NCBI RefSeq assembly: GCF_025642255.1
Contig: NZ_CP106759.1
Coordinates: 2,445,501-2,509,500, forward strand
DNA: 64,000 nucleotides
Reading direction: 5' to 3'
Origin: Stenotrophomonas maltophilia
GTDB taxonomy: Bacteria; Pseudomonadota; Gammaproteobacteria; Xanthomonadales; Xanthomonadaceae
Shown one piece after another: positions 34,273 through 42,271 of this stretch. The notes under the pieces are model-generated. The model ran no database searches and was not told the DNA's origin. It saw only the letters and a program-made list of their open reading frames with translations. Position 1 is the stretch's first letter. Every line of letters starts with the position of its first letter. The translations under genes were made by a program, and so were the position numbers.

Positions 34273-34630
34273 CAGAACTCACCTTGCGTCTGCTCGCCGG
34301 CGTCATCCCGAACTCGGACATCAGCGCCTTCAGCGCGGTCTGTTCAGCCGCTGTGATATCCACCCCTGCCATCTGCTTGGCGACTTGGACCTGCCAGGCG
34401 TAGCAGAGCTGCTGCAGTGCATACAGGTCCACGGTCTGGAGAACCTTGGCTGCCACCAGCTGGGGTCCCAGGTCATTCCACATTGCAGCCCCGTTGACGT
34501 TCAGGTGCTGCGGCGGGTCGGGGAACACGTCGATCAGGTCGAACTCGGGAGCGTCCGGCGCCTCACGGTCCGGCCGGGCGGTTCCGGCAATCACCTTGAG
34601 GGCCGGAGCGGTCGGCTTCCGTCCTCTCAT
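34214..34630 (-). CDS. terS: Terminase small subunit, P27 family
   Basis: 138 residues. MRGRKPTAPALKVIAGT is the P27-family opening; the centre (MWNDLGPQLVAAKVL, LYALQQLCYAW) forms the oligomerisation helices. It recognises the packaging start site. Confidence 0.88.
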   Translation of the reverse strand: MRGRKPTAPALKVIAGTARPDREAPDAPEFDLIDVFPDPPQHLNVNGAAMWNDLGPQLVAAKVLQTVDLYALQQLCYAWQVQVAKQMAGVDITAAEQTALKALMSEFGMTPASRRKVSSGGVEKKPGNKFGALATPGK

Positions 34631-34728
34631 TTTTCAAATCTCAATTTTGACGGTGCGAAAAAAAGGTTGGGCGCACGGTCAGGAAGGCGAACCGCCCCAA
34701 CTTTTGACCCTCCCCCCAGGCCGGCCGT

Positions 34729-35100
34729 TCAGGTTCGCCCGTTCAGGTTCGGCCGACCGGCGCGCCATGAGGCGCCCCGCTCGTTGCCGAACCCGCCATC
34801 CTCGGTCGCGGTCTTGCGGTCATGGCAGGGCTTGCAGAGCGGTTGCCAGTTGTCGGTGTCCCAGAACAGCGCCTGGCTGCCCTTGTGCGGGGTGATGTGG
34901 TCGACCACCGCCGCGACAGTTACGTGGCCCGACCGCTGGCACTCAGCGCAGAGCGGGTGCCTGAGCAGGAACGTCGCGCGGGCGCGCTGCCATCGGCTGC
35001 CATAGCCTCGCTCAGCCGTGGTCTGCCTCACTGCCTCTGGCGGCACGTGCACCGCCGCCTGCCGTGGCATGGCGTTGTGCTTCGGCGCGCGGCGTGGCAT
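34729..35100 (-). CDS. HNH endonuclease
   Basis: 123 residues. Zn ligands in CAECQRSGH and CKPCHD flank the HNH core VVDHITPHKG...NWQPLCKPCHDRKT. In HK97-type phages such a nuclease beside terS/terL is needed for cos cleavage. It overlaps Rz by 1 nt. Confidence 0.92.
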   Translation of the reverse strand: MPRRAPKHNAMPRQAAVHVPPEAVRQTTAERGYGSRWQRARATFLLRHPLCAECQRSGHVTVAAVVDHITPHKGSQALFWDTDNWQPLCKPCHDRKTATEDGGFGNERGASWRAGRPNLNGRT

Positions 35101-35576
35101 CAGCCTGGTCCGGGGCTTCGGTCCGCCTCGATTACGGCTTGGCTGGCGCGGACGTGGTCGTCGGCGTCGCGGCCGATTTGAACAGCAGTTCCCGCAACCT
35201 CTGCTCGTAGTTCGGCGTGCGCATCACGTTCGACGGCGCCGGCGACGGCTTGGGACAGGAGGCTGGTATTGCAGGTGGCGAGGTCGTCGCGCAGCTGGAG
35301 ACGCCCAGCGCGCAGGTCAGCCACAACAGCAGCAGGGACGGCAGTGGCCGTGGTGCGGTCTTCTTCATGCTTGGCTCCGATGGTGGCCAGCGCCTCGGCC
35401 TGGATGTGTTCGACGGAACGGGTCTCGATAAGCTGCTGGACTTGCCCGGCACTGGCGCCGGCCGCCTGCCGGGCTTCCCCGGTCTCGGCCCGGTCACCGC
35501 GCCAGGCCCAGCCGACACCGAACATGCCGGCAGACCAGGCGACAAGCACCAGCAGATAGATGGCGATGCGGTTCAC
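35100..35576 (-). CDS. i-spanin (Rz-like)
   Basis: 158 residues from a GTG start. One N-terminal membrane segment (IAIYLLVLVAWSAGMFGVGWAW) precedes a long periplasmic coiled coil (SVEHIQAEALATIGAKHEED). It works with the nested Rz1 to fuse inner and outer membranes at lysis. Confidence 0.82.
   Translation of the reverse strand: MNRIAIYLLVLVAWSAGMFGVGWAWRGDRAETGEARQAAGASAGQVQQLIETRSVEHIQAEALATIGAKHEEDRTTATAVPAAVVADLRAGRLQLRDDLATCNTSLLSQAVAGAVERDAHAELRAEVAGTAVQIGRDADDHVRASQAVIEADRSPGPG
35132..35368 (-). CDS. o-spanin (Rz1-like), nested inside Rz
   Basis: 78 residues from MKKTAPRPLPSLLL, read in another frame wholly inside Rz. The signal peptide ends in lipobox GVSSC, followed by a Pro-rich stretch (TTSPPAIPASCPKPSPAP) typical of Rz1. 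It should be an outer-membrane lipoprotein that pairs with Rz. Confidence 0.85.
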   Translation of the reverse strand: MKKTAPRPLPSLLLLWLTCALGVSSCATTSPPAIPASCPKPSPAPSNVMRTPNYEQRLRELLFKSAATPTTTSAPAKP

Positions 35577-35577
35577 G

Positions 35578-35793
35578 TCAGTCCCCTGGACCCTTGCGGG
35601 TCATGCCGAAGAAGTAGCCGATGACCATGCCGGTGGCGTTGTTCAGCCCACCGATCAGCATGCCGAACGAGTCCTTGTTCTCCGGCGGGATAGCCACCGC
35701 GATCAGCGCGGCCATGGCCATGCCGAGCAGAAACAGCACCAGCACGGCGATGCCGACGCGCGCAGCACCGATGTTGCGGGTCGCGAAGGTCAT
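35578..35793 (-). CDS. Putative holin
   Basis: 71 residues with two membrane segments: VGIAVLVLFLLGMAMAALIAVAI and a weaker MLIGGLNNATGMVIGYFFGM, separated by a short charged turn and ending in MTRKGPGD. Size, topology and position between endolysin and spanins fit a holin. Confidence 0.75.
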   Translation of the reverse strand: MTFATRNIGAARVGIAVLVLFLLGMAMAALIAVAIPPENKDSFGMLIGGLNNATGMVIGYFFGMTRKGPGD

Positions 35794-36116
35794 GCGGCAC
35801 CTGCCAGTGAATGGATTTCCTCCAGCGCCCAGTGGTAGAGCTGCTGGTCAATGATGGTGACGCGGGTGAGGCGCTTGCCACGCACGACCTTGACGGCCAC
35901 CTGGGTGGACTGCTGGACCGCGAGCAACACGAACGCAATGCGCTGCTTGGTGGGGTCCGGCTCCTGCAACACCGCCAGCGCATCGCTGACCATCTCGCGA
36001 ATCGCCAGCAGCAGCTCGGCCGTCGGGCTCTTGGCCTTCTGGTTCTCCAGCACGACCAACACACCCTGCAGCTGACTGACCGGCGACAGCCGGGCGGTCT
36101 TCTTCTTCGAGGTCAT
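35790..36116 (-). CDS. Hypothetical lysis-cassette protein
   Basis: 108 residues from MTSKKKTARLSPVSQLQGVL; soluble and helical, without a membrane segment. It overlaps both the endolysin and the holin by 4 nt, so it is translationally coupled in the lysis cassette. Possibly an antiholin-like or structural factor; function unknown. Confidence 0.6.
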   Translation of the reverse strand: MTSKKKTARLSPVSQLQGVLVVLENQKAKSPTAELLLAIREMVSDALAVLQEPDPTKQRIAFVLLAVQQSTQVAVKVVRGKRLTRVTIIDQQLYHWALEEIHSLAGAA

Positions 36117-36778
36117 GCTGACAGCGCCTTCAGCGCACGTGCGTAGCGCGCCTTTCGGTCGGCGGCACCGATCTTCCCACCGTTGACTCGCTCCGTGATC
36201 TCGTCGAAGCGGCTGGCGTCCGCCAGCTTGTTCAGGGATCGGGCATCCCAGAATGCACCGGCCGCGAGAGCGCCCCATTTCGGCTGCTCCAGCACCTCGG
36301 GCTGGGCTTCGAAGTCCGGAACACCCTTGATGCCCTTCGCCCGCAAAGCGTCGCGGATCGCCGCATAGTTGGCCCGGCCGGTGTTCTGGATCGGACCACG
36401 GCCGCGATAGCGGTAGCCATCGCCACTCGCCTCCGAGCCGTTGCCCAGCCGATTGGCGTAAGCGTTGTTGCCGATCGCAACCGGCTTCCGTTCGAGCGCG
36501 CGCGCCAGGTCGTTCGGCTTCCTCGGCTTGGCCTTGGGGTCAACGGCGTAGCGGCTGGGCCAGGTGTCGGCCATGCCCTGCGCGCCGTAGTTCAGGTTCT
36601 CGACGGTCCGGGTCAGGCTCGCCGACTCATGACCGACCTGCGCGAGGAACGCTGCCACCCGCTTCGGGGTGCTGATGCCGAACGCCTTGCAGGCGTCGGT
36701 CAGGGGCTGGGCCCACTGGGCGGCCACGGCCGAACTGCAGCCGACCGCCTGCTGGATTGTCGAGGCGGTCAGGATCAT
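36113..36778 (-). CDS. Endolysin, glycoside hydrolase family 19
   Basis: 221 residues. The GH19 lysozyme-like core is seen in FLAQVGHESASLTRTVENLNY (catalytic Glu), GDGYRYRGRGPIQNTGRANY and GAFWDARSLNKLAD. It has no signal peptide, so it depends on the holin. It is the first gene of the lysis/late operon. No convincing Shine-Dalgarno precedes the ATG, and a terminator ends about 10 nt upstream. Confidence 0.9.
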   Translation of the reverse strand: MILTASTIQQAVGCSSAVAAQWAQPLTDACKAFGISTPKRVAAFLAQVGHESASLTRTVENLNYGAQGMADTWPSRYAVDPKAKPRKPNDLARALERKPVAIGNNAYANRLGNGSEASGDGYRYRGRGPIQNTGRANYAAIRDALRAKGIKGVPDFEAQPEVLEQPKWGALAAGAFWDARSLNKLADASRFDEITERVNGGKIGAADRKARYARALKALSA

Positions 36779-36784
36779 AGGGGT

Positions 36785-36817
36785 CCGAAAACAGAAAGCC
36801 CGGCTCAGTGGCCGGGC
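36785..36817 (-). terminator. Terminator just upstream of the endolysin gene
   Basis: On the minus strand GCCCGGC-CACTGA-GCCGGGC is followed by TTTCTGTTTT. It would stop delayed-early transcription before the lysis genes, the place where Q-type antitermination acts. Confidence 0.8.
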
Positions 36818-36855
36818 AGGGTCGCGTGCGATGGTAGAAATTTACTGGTAAAAGT

Positions 36856-36874
36856 GCGGAGGTGTCACCTCCGC
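36856..36874. promoter_or_regulatory. Perfect inverted repeat, candidate operator
   Basis: GCGGAGGTG-T-CACCTCCGC, 9-bp arms, preceded by a smaller palindrome TTTAC-TG-GTAAA (36841-36852). It sits in the 115-bp gap between the endolysin operon and the rightward 71-residue gene. Confidence 0.45.
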
Positions 36875-36893
36875 AGACCAACAAGGACGAACC

Positions 36894-37109
36894 ATGCACA
36901 GGCTCAACAAGAATTACAGCATCAGACCCGATCATGTTTCAGCAGTCGGCGAGGTTAACCCCGTTCCCAATCGACGAGGTCTATATGCCTACGATGTTTT
37001 TCTGATCGGAGGTCAAACCATTTCCGTCAGCGGATCGAAGGAGGACATGGACAACTCGCTGACTGCAATCATCCGCGAGATCGACAGGATCGACGGCGCG
37101 CCTGTCTAA
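36894..37109 (+). CDS. Small hypothetical protein on the opposite strand
   Basis: 71 residues: MHRLNKNYSIRPDHVSAVGE, then YDVFLIGGQTISVSGSKEDM and a final helix. AAGGA lies about 7 nt upstream. The beta-strand/helix layout suggests a small ligand-binding or nucleic-acid-binding domain but no family is recognised. It is transcribed against its neighbours and its stop overlaps the Q-like gene's stop by 4 nt, so it is a separate transcription unit. Confidence 0.65.
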   Translation: MHRLNKNYSIRPDHVSAVGEVNPVPNRRGLYAYDVFLIGGQTISVSGSKEDMDNSLTAIIREIDRIDGAPV

Positions 37110-37801
37110 GCGGCATGGCTCAAGGCTGCCCGCATATGCCACGCAGCCTCCTGTTCCGCCTCGTTCATCTTCGATAGCAGCCATTCGTATACCGGCTTCC
37201 ACGTCCGCCGGTAGGCCGCCTCGTCCCTGCCGATCGCCGCCGCGCGTCGACGGTCGCTGACCTGGCCAAGCCCTGACCCACCGCAAACCTTGCACGGCAC
37301 CAACAGCTCGCCCAGCATCGCCTGCCCCCTACCCTCGCAGGCCGCACAGTGCGGCCGCTTGGCGATCTCGCTGATCACCGCCGCCGCCAGTGTCGGCAGC
37401 GATTCCAGGGTGCTGATCGGCCAGCACTGAGCCTTGATCCTGCCCAGACGCTGCTGGGCTGCGTCACGGTTCGCCCGCTGCTCCGCCGTCGCTGCCCCGC
37501 CCCAGCCGATGCACACCTCGGCCAGGCCCAGATCCGTCCTCGCTTCGGCCAACCGGCGCTGCTGGCGCTGCAGCTCCGGCGTGACCAGCGCGATCACCGC
37601 GTCGCGCAGCTTGTGCCGGCGCAGCGCCGCGCCATCCGGCCACCAGCACGCCTCCAGCAGCTCCCGGCCCAGCCCGGCCGGCACCATCCCCAGCGCCGCG
37701 GCAATGTCCTGGTTCGTCAGGTCCGGCTTCCCGCCTCCCCGACCGATGTCGAACTTCACCGTGCTCGGCCCCAGCCGCGCCATCGTCTCTCGTGGATTCA
37801 T
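37106..37801 (-). CDS. Putative late antiterminator, Q-like
   Basis: 231 residues from [13 protein letters not shown]-terminal DnaJ-like zinc motif CAACEGRG...CKVCGGSG is followed by a helical tail ([20 protein letters not shown]). Zinc-finger Q proteins of lambdoid phages look like this, and the position immediately upstream of the lysis genes, with a terminator between, fits a late antiterminator. The role is inferred. Confidence 0.65.
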   Translation of the reverse strand: MNPRETMARLGPSTVKFDIGRGGGKPDLTNQDIAAALGMVPAGLGRELLEACWWPDGAALRRHKLRDAVIALVTPELQRQQRRLAEARTDLGLAEVCIGWGGAATAEQRANRDAAQQRLGRIKAQCWPISTLESLPTLAAAVISEIAKRPHCAACEGRGQAMLGELLVPCKVCGGSGLGQVSDRRRAAAIGRDEAAYRRTWKPVYEWLLSKMNEAEQEAAWHMRAALSHAA

Positions 37802-38211
37802 GCCCGTTCCCCTGTCGTTGAGTGGCCGGCCGCCTCCGGCCCGCCCGTAATCCGCACCACCACCTGGCCGCCCGGCCGGCGCTCGCTGCTGACGACCGGG
37901 TGGCTGATGAAACGCTTGTCGTCGATGCCCAGAACCTGGGCGATGCCGTCCCGGTACGCCTTGAACCGCCCCAGCAAGTTGTCGTCGTCCGGCAGCGCCT
38001 TCCCCGGCGCCTGGTGGAAGCTCACCCACAGGTGCAGCTTCCCCGCCGGCAGCTGCAGCGCGCGCCAACCCGCCTCGTGCGCCAGCACCACCGCCGTCTG
38101 CCGCGCATGCTTCGTGGCCTTGGCCTTCCTGCTCCAGTGCACCCGGCCATTCGGAGACAGGTCCTTGCTTGGCCAGGGCAGTACCAGCTCCAGCGCGCGG
38201 TCAGCCTGCAT
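37798..38211 (-). CDS. RusA-like Holliday junction resolvase
   Basis: 137 residues from [30 protein letters not shown] and the acidic motif [20 protein letters not shown] followed by GIDDKRF are the RusA signature (catalytic Asp residues). It resolves branched DNA before packaging. It overlaps the Q-like gene by 4 nt. Confidence 0.85.
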   Translation of the reverse strand: MQADRALELVLPWPSKDLSPNGRVHWSRKAKATKHARQTAVVLAHEAGWRALQLPAGKLHLWVSFHQAPGKALPDDDNLLGRFKAYRDGIAQVLGIDDKRFISHPVVSSERRPGGQVVVRITGGPEAAGHSTTGERA

Positions 38212-38434
38212 GAGCGACCTCGCTCTGCCCCATCGCCTCGCGAAAGGCCGCCCGCCACCGGAACGCCGTTGCCCTGCTGACCCCGAAGTCCGCCCGAAGC
38301 TGGGCAACCGACGGGATGCGGTCGCCGTACATGCGGACCATCCGAAGGGCGGCCGTGAGCGTGATGTTCTGGCGGCCCCACTCCGGCCAGCCAGGCTCGC
38401 GGCTGGAATGCTGTTCCGTCGACTTGGGGCTCAT
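38201..38434 (-). CDS. Small helix-turn-helix protein
   Basis: 77 residues from [36 protein letters not shown] is a clear HTH. Overlaps of 4 nt with the nuclease gene and 11 nt with rusA show translational coupling. Possible regulator or replication accessory. Confidence 0.72.
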   Translation of the reverse strand: MSPKSTEQHSSREPGWPEWGRQNITLTAALRMVRMYGDRIPSVAQLRADFGVSRATAFRWRAAFREAMGQSEVAHAG

Positions 38435-39003
38435 GGGATCACCTCGGCCCAAGAGGCCATGGGCGAGGACTCTGTGCGCTGCTCGATGACGGGCCGCATC
38501 AATCGCTCGTGCAGCATCTCGTGGAAGTCTGCCGCGCCAACCCGGACCTTGATCCTCTGCATGGCCGACAGCAGCATCTGCGTCTCGCCCTGGGCATATC
38601 GCTCCGTGAACGCCCAGGGATCGTCCAGGCCGCCCCACGACTTCGGGCGCTTGCCGGCCGCCACGGAAACCCGCCCGCCGTTGACCTCCAGCAGGCCCCA
38701 GCGCGCGGGCAGCTCGTCCACCTTGATGAGGCCCTTGGGCGCCATGAAGTACCGGTAGAGGCCCAAGCCGCGGTCTGGGTTGGCCCGGAAGGGCTTCTTC
38801 CGGTCGGCCAGGAAGTCGGAGCGGCTGACCTTGCACTCGACCAGCATCGTCCTGCCGGTGTACCAGCCGATCGCGTCCGGGTTCTCGCCGTTGCCCGTGG
38901 CAGCGCACAACTCCTCAAGAACCACCGAGCAGCCGGCGGTATTGCGCAGCCAGCGGCCGGCGATTTTCACAAGCTCGCCGTGAGTTATCGGAATACCAGT
39001 CAT
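38431..39003 (-). CDS. PD-(D/E)XK nuclease-like protein
   Basis: 190 residues from MTGIPITHGELVK. NPDAIGWYTGRTMLVECKVSRSDFLADRKK carries the D...E-x-K nuclease core and resembles MmcB-like repair proteins (E-x-K-x-S-x-x-D-F). It is probably a DNA nuclease or DNA-end-binding protein for phage recombination. It is the first gene of a four-gene overlapping block. Confidence 0.75.
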   Translation of the reverse strand: MTGIPITHGELVKIAGRWLRNTAGCSVVLEELCAATGNGENPDAIGWYTGRTMLVECKVSRSDFLADRKKPFRANPDRGLGLYRYFMAPKGLIKVDELPARWGLLEVNGGRVSVAAGKRPKSWGGLDDPWAFTERYAQGETQMLLSAMQRIKVRVGAADFHEMLHERLMRPVIEQRTESSPMASWAEVIP

Positions 39004-39092
39004 CGAGTCACCCCGACGGACTTTGCACTGGCGGCCTGCCTGCCATCCGATAAGATCCCACAATCTACGTCGCCTAAAGGACTCGCATAACC

Positions 39093-39749
39093 GTGGAAAG
39101 GCTTTTCAACGGCATATACCTGAGCGTCATGATCGTGGTAGGCCTCGCGGCTGGCTTCTTGATGACGGCTCGCTGGCCGCCCGGAATATCCCCGGACCAA
39201 ACACTGGCCGTCGCGGCTGCGGTCATAGCTGCACTTGGAACCTGGGCTGTGGGCATAGGAGCCATGCACTTTGCTGAGGCGTCGCACAAACTGCGCTTGG
39301 CGGAAGTAAAGAAGGCAGAGGATGCAGAGTTCATTCAACTCAGGAGTCAACTCATCAACTGCCAGCTCGCTCCGGAGCTCTACGACAAGATCGTCAAATC
39401 CGGGGGGCCCGGAGTTATGACGGTTCAGTCGCGTCACACAGCTCTCCACGCGATCCTCAGTTTGACGCCGACGGGACCGATCAGCTCCCTGCCCGCTCTG
39501 GCAGACAAAGATCGTGCACTGGCCCATACCATCGATGTGGGCGCAGCAATGCTGCGTGTTGGTGCGACGCAGTTCATGGAGCGGTTTCCGACCACCAGCC
39601 CTCACGACGCGCGAGGGATGGCAGAAAATTTCGAACACGTGATTGGGCAGGCGCGCAGCCTGGCCACCCACGCGTGCAAGCTCGGCAATGCGCAAGATGC
39701 CGCACGCGGAATCAAGCCAGCCTCGGCCAGTGAGTCTGGTAGCGAATAG
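39093..39749 (+). CDS. Hypothetical membrane protein, rightward accessory gene
   Basis: 218 residues from GTG. Two membrane segments at the N-terminus (GIYLSVMIVVGLAAGFLM and LAVAAAVIAALGTWAVGIGA) are followed by a coiled coil (EASHKLRLAEVKKAEDAEFI) and a soluble cytoplasmic domain. It is flanked on both sides by leftward genes and has lower GC, so it looks like a moron with its own promoter. Compare the similarly built protein at 50603-51289. Confidence 0.7.
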   Translation: MERLFNGIYLSVMIVVGLAAGFLMTARWPPGISPDQTLAVAAAVIAALGTWAVGIGAMHFAEASHKLRLAEVKKAEDAEFIQLRSQLINCQLAPELYDKIVKSGGPGVMTVQSRHTALHAILSLTPTGPISSLPALADKDRALAHTIDVGAAMLRVGATQFMERFPTTSPHDARGMAENFEHVIGQARSLATHACKLGNAQDAARGIKPASASESGSE

Positions 39750-39847
39750 TCTGAATTCATCGCGCCCTCTTGCGACCCCATCAAGTTGTGCTTCCTCCGC
39801 CATCGACAGCCCGCGACGCTTCGCACCTGAGATAGTCGTCCGCGAGC

Positions 39848-40051
39848 TCACGCTACCCGCTCCCAGCTGGCCGGCAGGTGCTGCACACGGCCACCACGTG
39901 CCTTGAACTCATCGACAGTTTCGGCCAAACCACTGGTGTTCGTTCCGGGCTTCGCGCGCTTCGGTCGGGAAACCGTGTTGTGGTCCATCCGCCGCTCGCG
40001 TGGCGCACGCTGGGGGTTGACCCTCGGTGCCATGGCCTTTGGCTTCTTCAT
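39848..40051 (-). CDS. Small basic hypothetical protein
   Basis: 67 residues, strongly basic (MKKPKAMAPRVNPQRAPRER), ending ETVDEFKARGGRVQHLPASWE. The tail 'EF.ARGG.V..LP' is common among short phage proteins. It overlaps the Ref-like gene by 4 nt. Confidence 0.6.
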   Translation of the reverse strand: MKKPKAMAPRVNPQRAPRERRMDHNTVSRPKRAKPGTNTSGLAETVDEFKARGGRVQHLPASWERVA

Positions 40052-40416
40052 GCTGCTGCCCTCAGTTCGTTCACGTAGGTCTGATTCGCAATCAGCTCGT
40101 CATCGGAGCCGTACGTCTCGTGGAAGGTCCGCGATCCATCCATCAGGCTCGGGCCGTAGATCTGGCGCATCGTCGCGAAGGTGTTTCCCTCCATCGGGTA
40201 GCGCTGGTGGTGCCACTTGCAGAGCGCGTAGCCGAACATGTGGCCGCGCCGCAGGTTCCCGCTCTTGGCGTGGTTGTAGTCGCAGCCATAGACCACCAGC
40301 CCTGGCTCCAGCAGGTTCTGCATCTGAAGCGACAGACAGGCCATGCAGGGGCCGGTCTTGGCCAGCTCGATCCGCCCCGCTTCTTCCCTCGTCGGCGGCG
40401 GTGCCTTCGACCACAT
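40048..40416 (-). CDS. Ref-like (RecA-dependent) HNH nuclease
   Basis: 122 residues from MWSKAPPPT. GPCMACLSLQ, YGCDYNHAKSGNLRRGHM and ALCKWHHQRY give the Cys/His pattern of the Ref recombination-enhancement nuclease family of phage P1. It would cut DNA at RecA-promoted D-loops. Assignment to Ref rather than a generic HNH is moderately sure. Confidence 0.72.
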   Translation of the reverse strand: MWSKAPPPTREEAGRIELAKTGPCMACLSLQMQNLLEPGLVVYGCDYNHAKSGNLRRGHMFGYALCKWHHQRYPMEGNTFATMRQIYGPSLMDGSRTFHETYGSDDELIANQTYVNELRAAA

Positions 40417-40634
40417 CAGCGCGCGCCCTGGTCGGCCAGCCACCAGCCGTGCTGCCAGGCTTCGGCCTTCTCGCTCATCGGTCCCGCCCTGCGGTTGGAA
40501 CCGTCCTCGGTCTCGCATGCGATCCAGACCAGGTGGGGGTTGTCGCTCAGGCGCAGCCCATTGAGCCGCGCCGAGTAACCGGCGTTGATCTCTTTGGCGA
40601 ACTTGCTGCGCGTGCTGTAGTTGGAAAAGTCCAT
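40416..40634 (-). CDS. Small hypothetical protein
   Basis: 72 residues from MDFSNYSTRSKFAKEIN; contains NPHLVWIACETEDG and KAEAWQHGWWLADQGA. It has the NinX-like small acidic/aromatic character seen in ninR regions, but no family is assigned. It starts where the preceding gene stops. Confidence 0.6.
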   Translation of the reverse strand: MDFSNYSTRSKFAKEINAGYSARLNGLRLSDNPHLVWIACETEDGSNRRAGPMSEKAEAWQHGWWLADQGAR

Positions 40635-40834
40635 CACCGTCTGTTCCTCGTCGTGCTGCGGCGTGCCGCGCTCAGTTCCTGGTCCTGCTTGTCCCACCCG
40701 GCCTGCCAGCGGCGCCGCCGCGTCAGGCCATCGATCCTCATCTCGTACCGTGGCGCTGACTCCCGGCCGCGGCAGGCGCACCGCGCCCAGCGGCCGGCCT
40801 GCTCGGCCTGGGCCAGCTCCGCTTCAGTCACCAT
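40634..40834 (-). CDS. Small basic hypothetical protein
   Basis: 66 residues: MVTEAELAQAEQAGRWARCA, then an Arg-rich half (RIDGLTRRRRWQAGWDKQ). Overlaps at both ends with neighbours support coding. Function unknown. Confidence 0.5.
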   Translation of the reverse strand: MVTEAELAQAEQAGRWARCACRGRESAPRYEMRIDGLTRRRRWQAGWDKQDQELSAARRSTTRNRR

Positions 40835-41537
40835 CGAAGTTCAGCTCGGCCGCAGCTCGCTCCATCGCAGCGCGCGCCGATTCCCGATCACGCACCGGCC
40901 GCACGCCGTGCTTCTCCTGCTCGATCGCCAGCACCCGTTCCGGCACCGGCTTGCCATCCACGACGTGCTGCACAGCGCGCGTGTAGGCTTCCTCCAGCAT
41001 CCGGCGCTGCTGCGCTCCGTGGTCGGCTGAGGCGTAGACGTGCAGGTCCAGCAGCGAGCGCACCAGCACCGTGAAGCCGCTCTGCGGCCGGCCCGGCACC
41101 ATCTCCCGCTCCACCGCCGCCATGACCGGGATGTCCAGGCACATCGTCAGGAACCGCGGCGGGTTCGGCGGCCATTCCCTGCCCTCGGTCAGACAGCAGG
41201 CCATGCCACGCGCGTGCTGTGCCCGGCTGCGGCCCTTCAACACCTGGAACCACGTACCAGCGGCGATGGTCAGGCTGCCGTCCTTCTTGAACGGCGCCGC
41301 TCCGTTCTCGCGCTCCCACTTCCCCGGGAACATGGCCGTCATCTGCTTCCAGAACTCCCACAGGTAGGCCGACTGCTGCTCGCTCAACGGCTCAGCCGAC
41401 GACAGCGAACTCGGCGTCGACGACATCGCCTGACCCGAACCCAGCGCCGCCACCGTGGCCACCGTCTCCGCGTTGGGCGTAGAACTGCTGTTCGAGCTGC
41501 TCGGTGCGGTCGGCAGAACCGTGTTGAGGGCTTGCAT
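40824..41537 (-). CDS. Phage replication protein P-like (helicase loader)
   Basis: 237 residues. After a Ser/Thr-rich ~50-residue leader, LWEFWKQMTAMFPGKWEREN and PPNPPRFLTMCLDIP resemble lambda P, which recruits host DnaB to the O-bound origin. CCGGAG lies 6 nt before the ATG, supporting this start although it overlaps the O-like gene by 146 nt. Confidence 0.65.
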   Translation of the reverse strand: MQALNTVLPTAPSSSNSSSTPNAETVATVAALGSGQAMSSTPSSLSSAEPLSEQQSAYLWEFWKQMTAMFPGKWERENGAAPFKKDGSLTIAAGTWFQVLKGRSRAQHARGMACCLTEGREWPPNPPRFLTMCLDIPVMAAVEREMVPGRPQSGFTVLVRSLLDLHVYASADHGAQQRRMLEEAYTRAVQHVVDGKPVPERVLAIEQEKHGVRPVRDRESARAAMERAAAELNFDGD

Positions 41538-42270
41538 GGGTTGCTCCGGAGTTGCGGGTTGTGGTCGACAGATCGCGTTGAAGCCAGGACGCCTCGAAGC
41601 CGCGCCAGCCGCGGGTGCAGCACTTGCTGAGGCAGTCGTCGACGGTGAACCCCATGGCGGCTGCCCGATGCAGTTCGCGGCCGAAGTTGGCCAGCACCGT
41701 CGGGGTCACCGACGCGCGGCAGGTCCGACGGTGATGCAGCCAGTCGGCCAGAACCTGCGGCGACGGCTCGGACGGCCAGCTGGTGAAGTCCAGCGGCGCG
41801 GCGCTGGCGGCAGACGCGCTTGCGCGCCGCTTTTGCTTCTTAGGTTCCTTTCCTGGTTCTATTCCTGGTTCGTGTGCAGCTGGTGCACTACCCTGGTGCA
41901 CCTCGTTCACCACCGGAGGAACGTCCTTCACTACCCCGTGGTGAACGTCCTTCACCACCAGATAGGGGTCGTTCTCGGGCTCCTTCGGCTGGGCTTGCAC
42001 GCCAAAGTGGAAGTTGAGCAGGTACTGATTCGCCAGCCGCACGTTGCCGTTGGCTCGCGCCAGGATCGTGATGTAACCGGCCTCGGCCAGCTTCTGGATC
42101 TGGTCAATCACCGAACGTCGGGAAAGCCCGCAGTCCTCAGCCAGCTTGTCGTGGCTCGGTCGGCAATGCCCCGTGTCCTTGTTGTGGCGCTCGGCCAACA
42201 TCAGCAGCACCAGCTTCTGGGTGCTGGTCACCTTCTGACGTGCGGCCCAGGCGAACGCTTCGAAGCTCAT
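41392..42270 (-). CDS. Phage replication initiator, O-like
   Basis: 292 residues from MSFEAFAWAARQKVTSTQK. The N-terminal winged HTH (CRPSHDKLAEDCGLSRRSVIDQI) binds the origin; a charged linker with poorly conserved direct repeats follows (VVKDVHHGVVKDVPPVVNEV), then a DUF-like C-terminal domain (WPSEPSPQVLADWLHHRR). The origin is probably inside this gene, as in lambda; the VVKDV codon repeats near 41880-41960 are candidate iterons. Confidence 0.8.
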   Translation of the reverse strand: MSFEAFAWAARQKVTSTQKLVLLMLAERHNKDTGHCRPSHDKLAEDCGLSRRSVIDQIQKLAEAGYITILARANGNVRLANQYLLNFHFGVQAQPKEPENDPYLVVKDVHHGVVKDVPPVVNEVHQGSAPAAHEPGIEPGKEPKKQKRRASASAASAAPLDFTSWPSEPSPQVLADWLHHRRTCRASVTPTVLANFGRELHRAAAMGFTVDDCLSKCCTRGWRGFEASWLQRDLSTTTRNSGATHASPQHGSADRTEQLEQQFYAQRGDGGHGGGAGFGSGDVVDAEFAVVG

Positions 42271-42271
42271 C

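Noticed and set aside
34066..34403. Rightward ORFs opposite the terL start
   Set aside because: Antisense of the Arg/Pro-rich N-terminus of TerL and the end of TerS; no coding features.
36600..36935. Leftward ORF of 102 codons reading into the endolysin
   Set aside because: Out of frame with the GH19 protein, crosses the terminator and dyad, and has no features.
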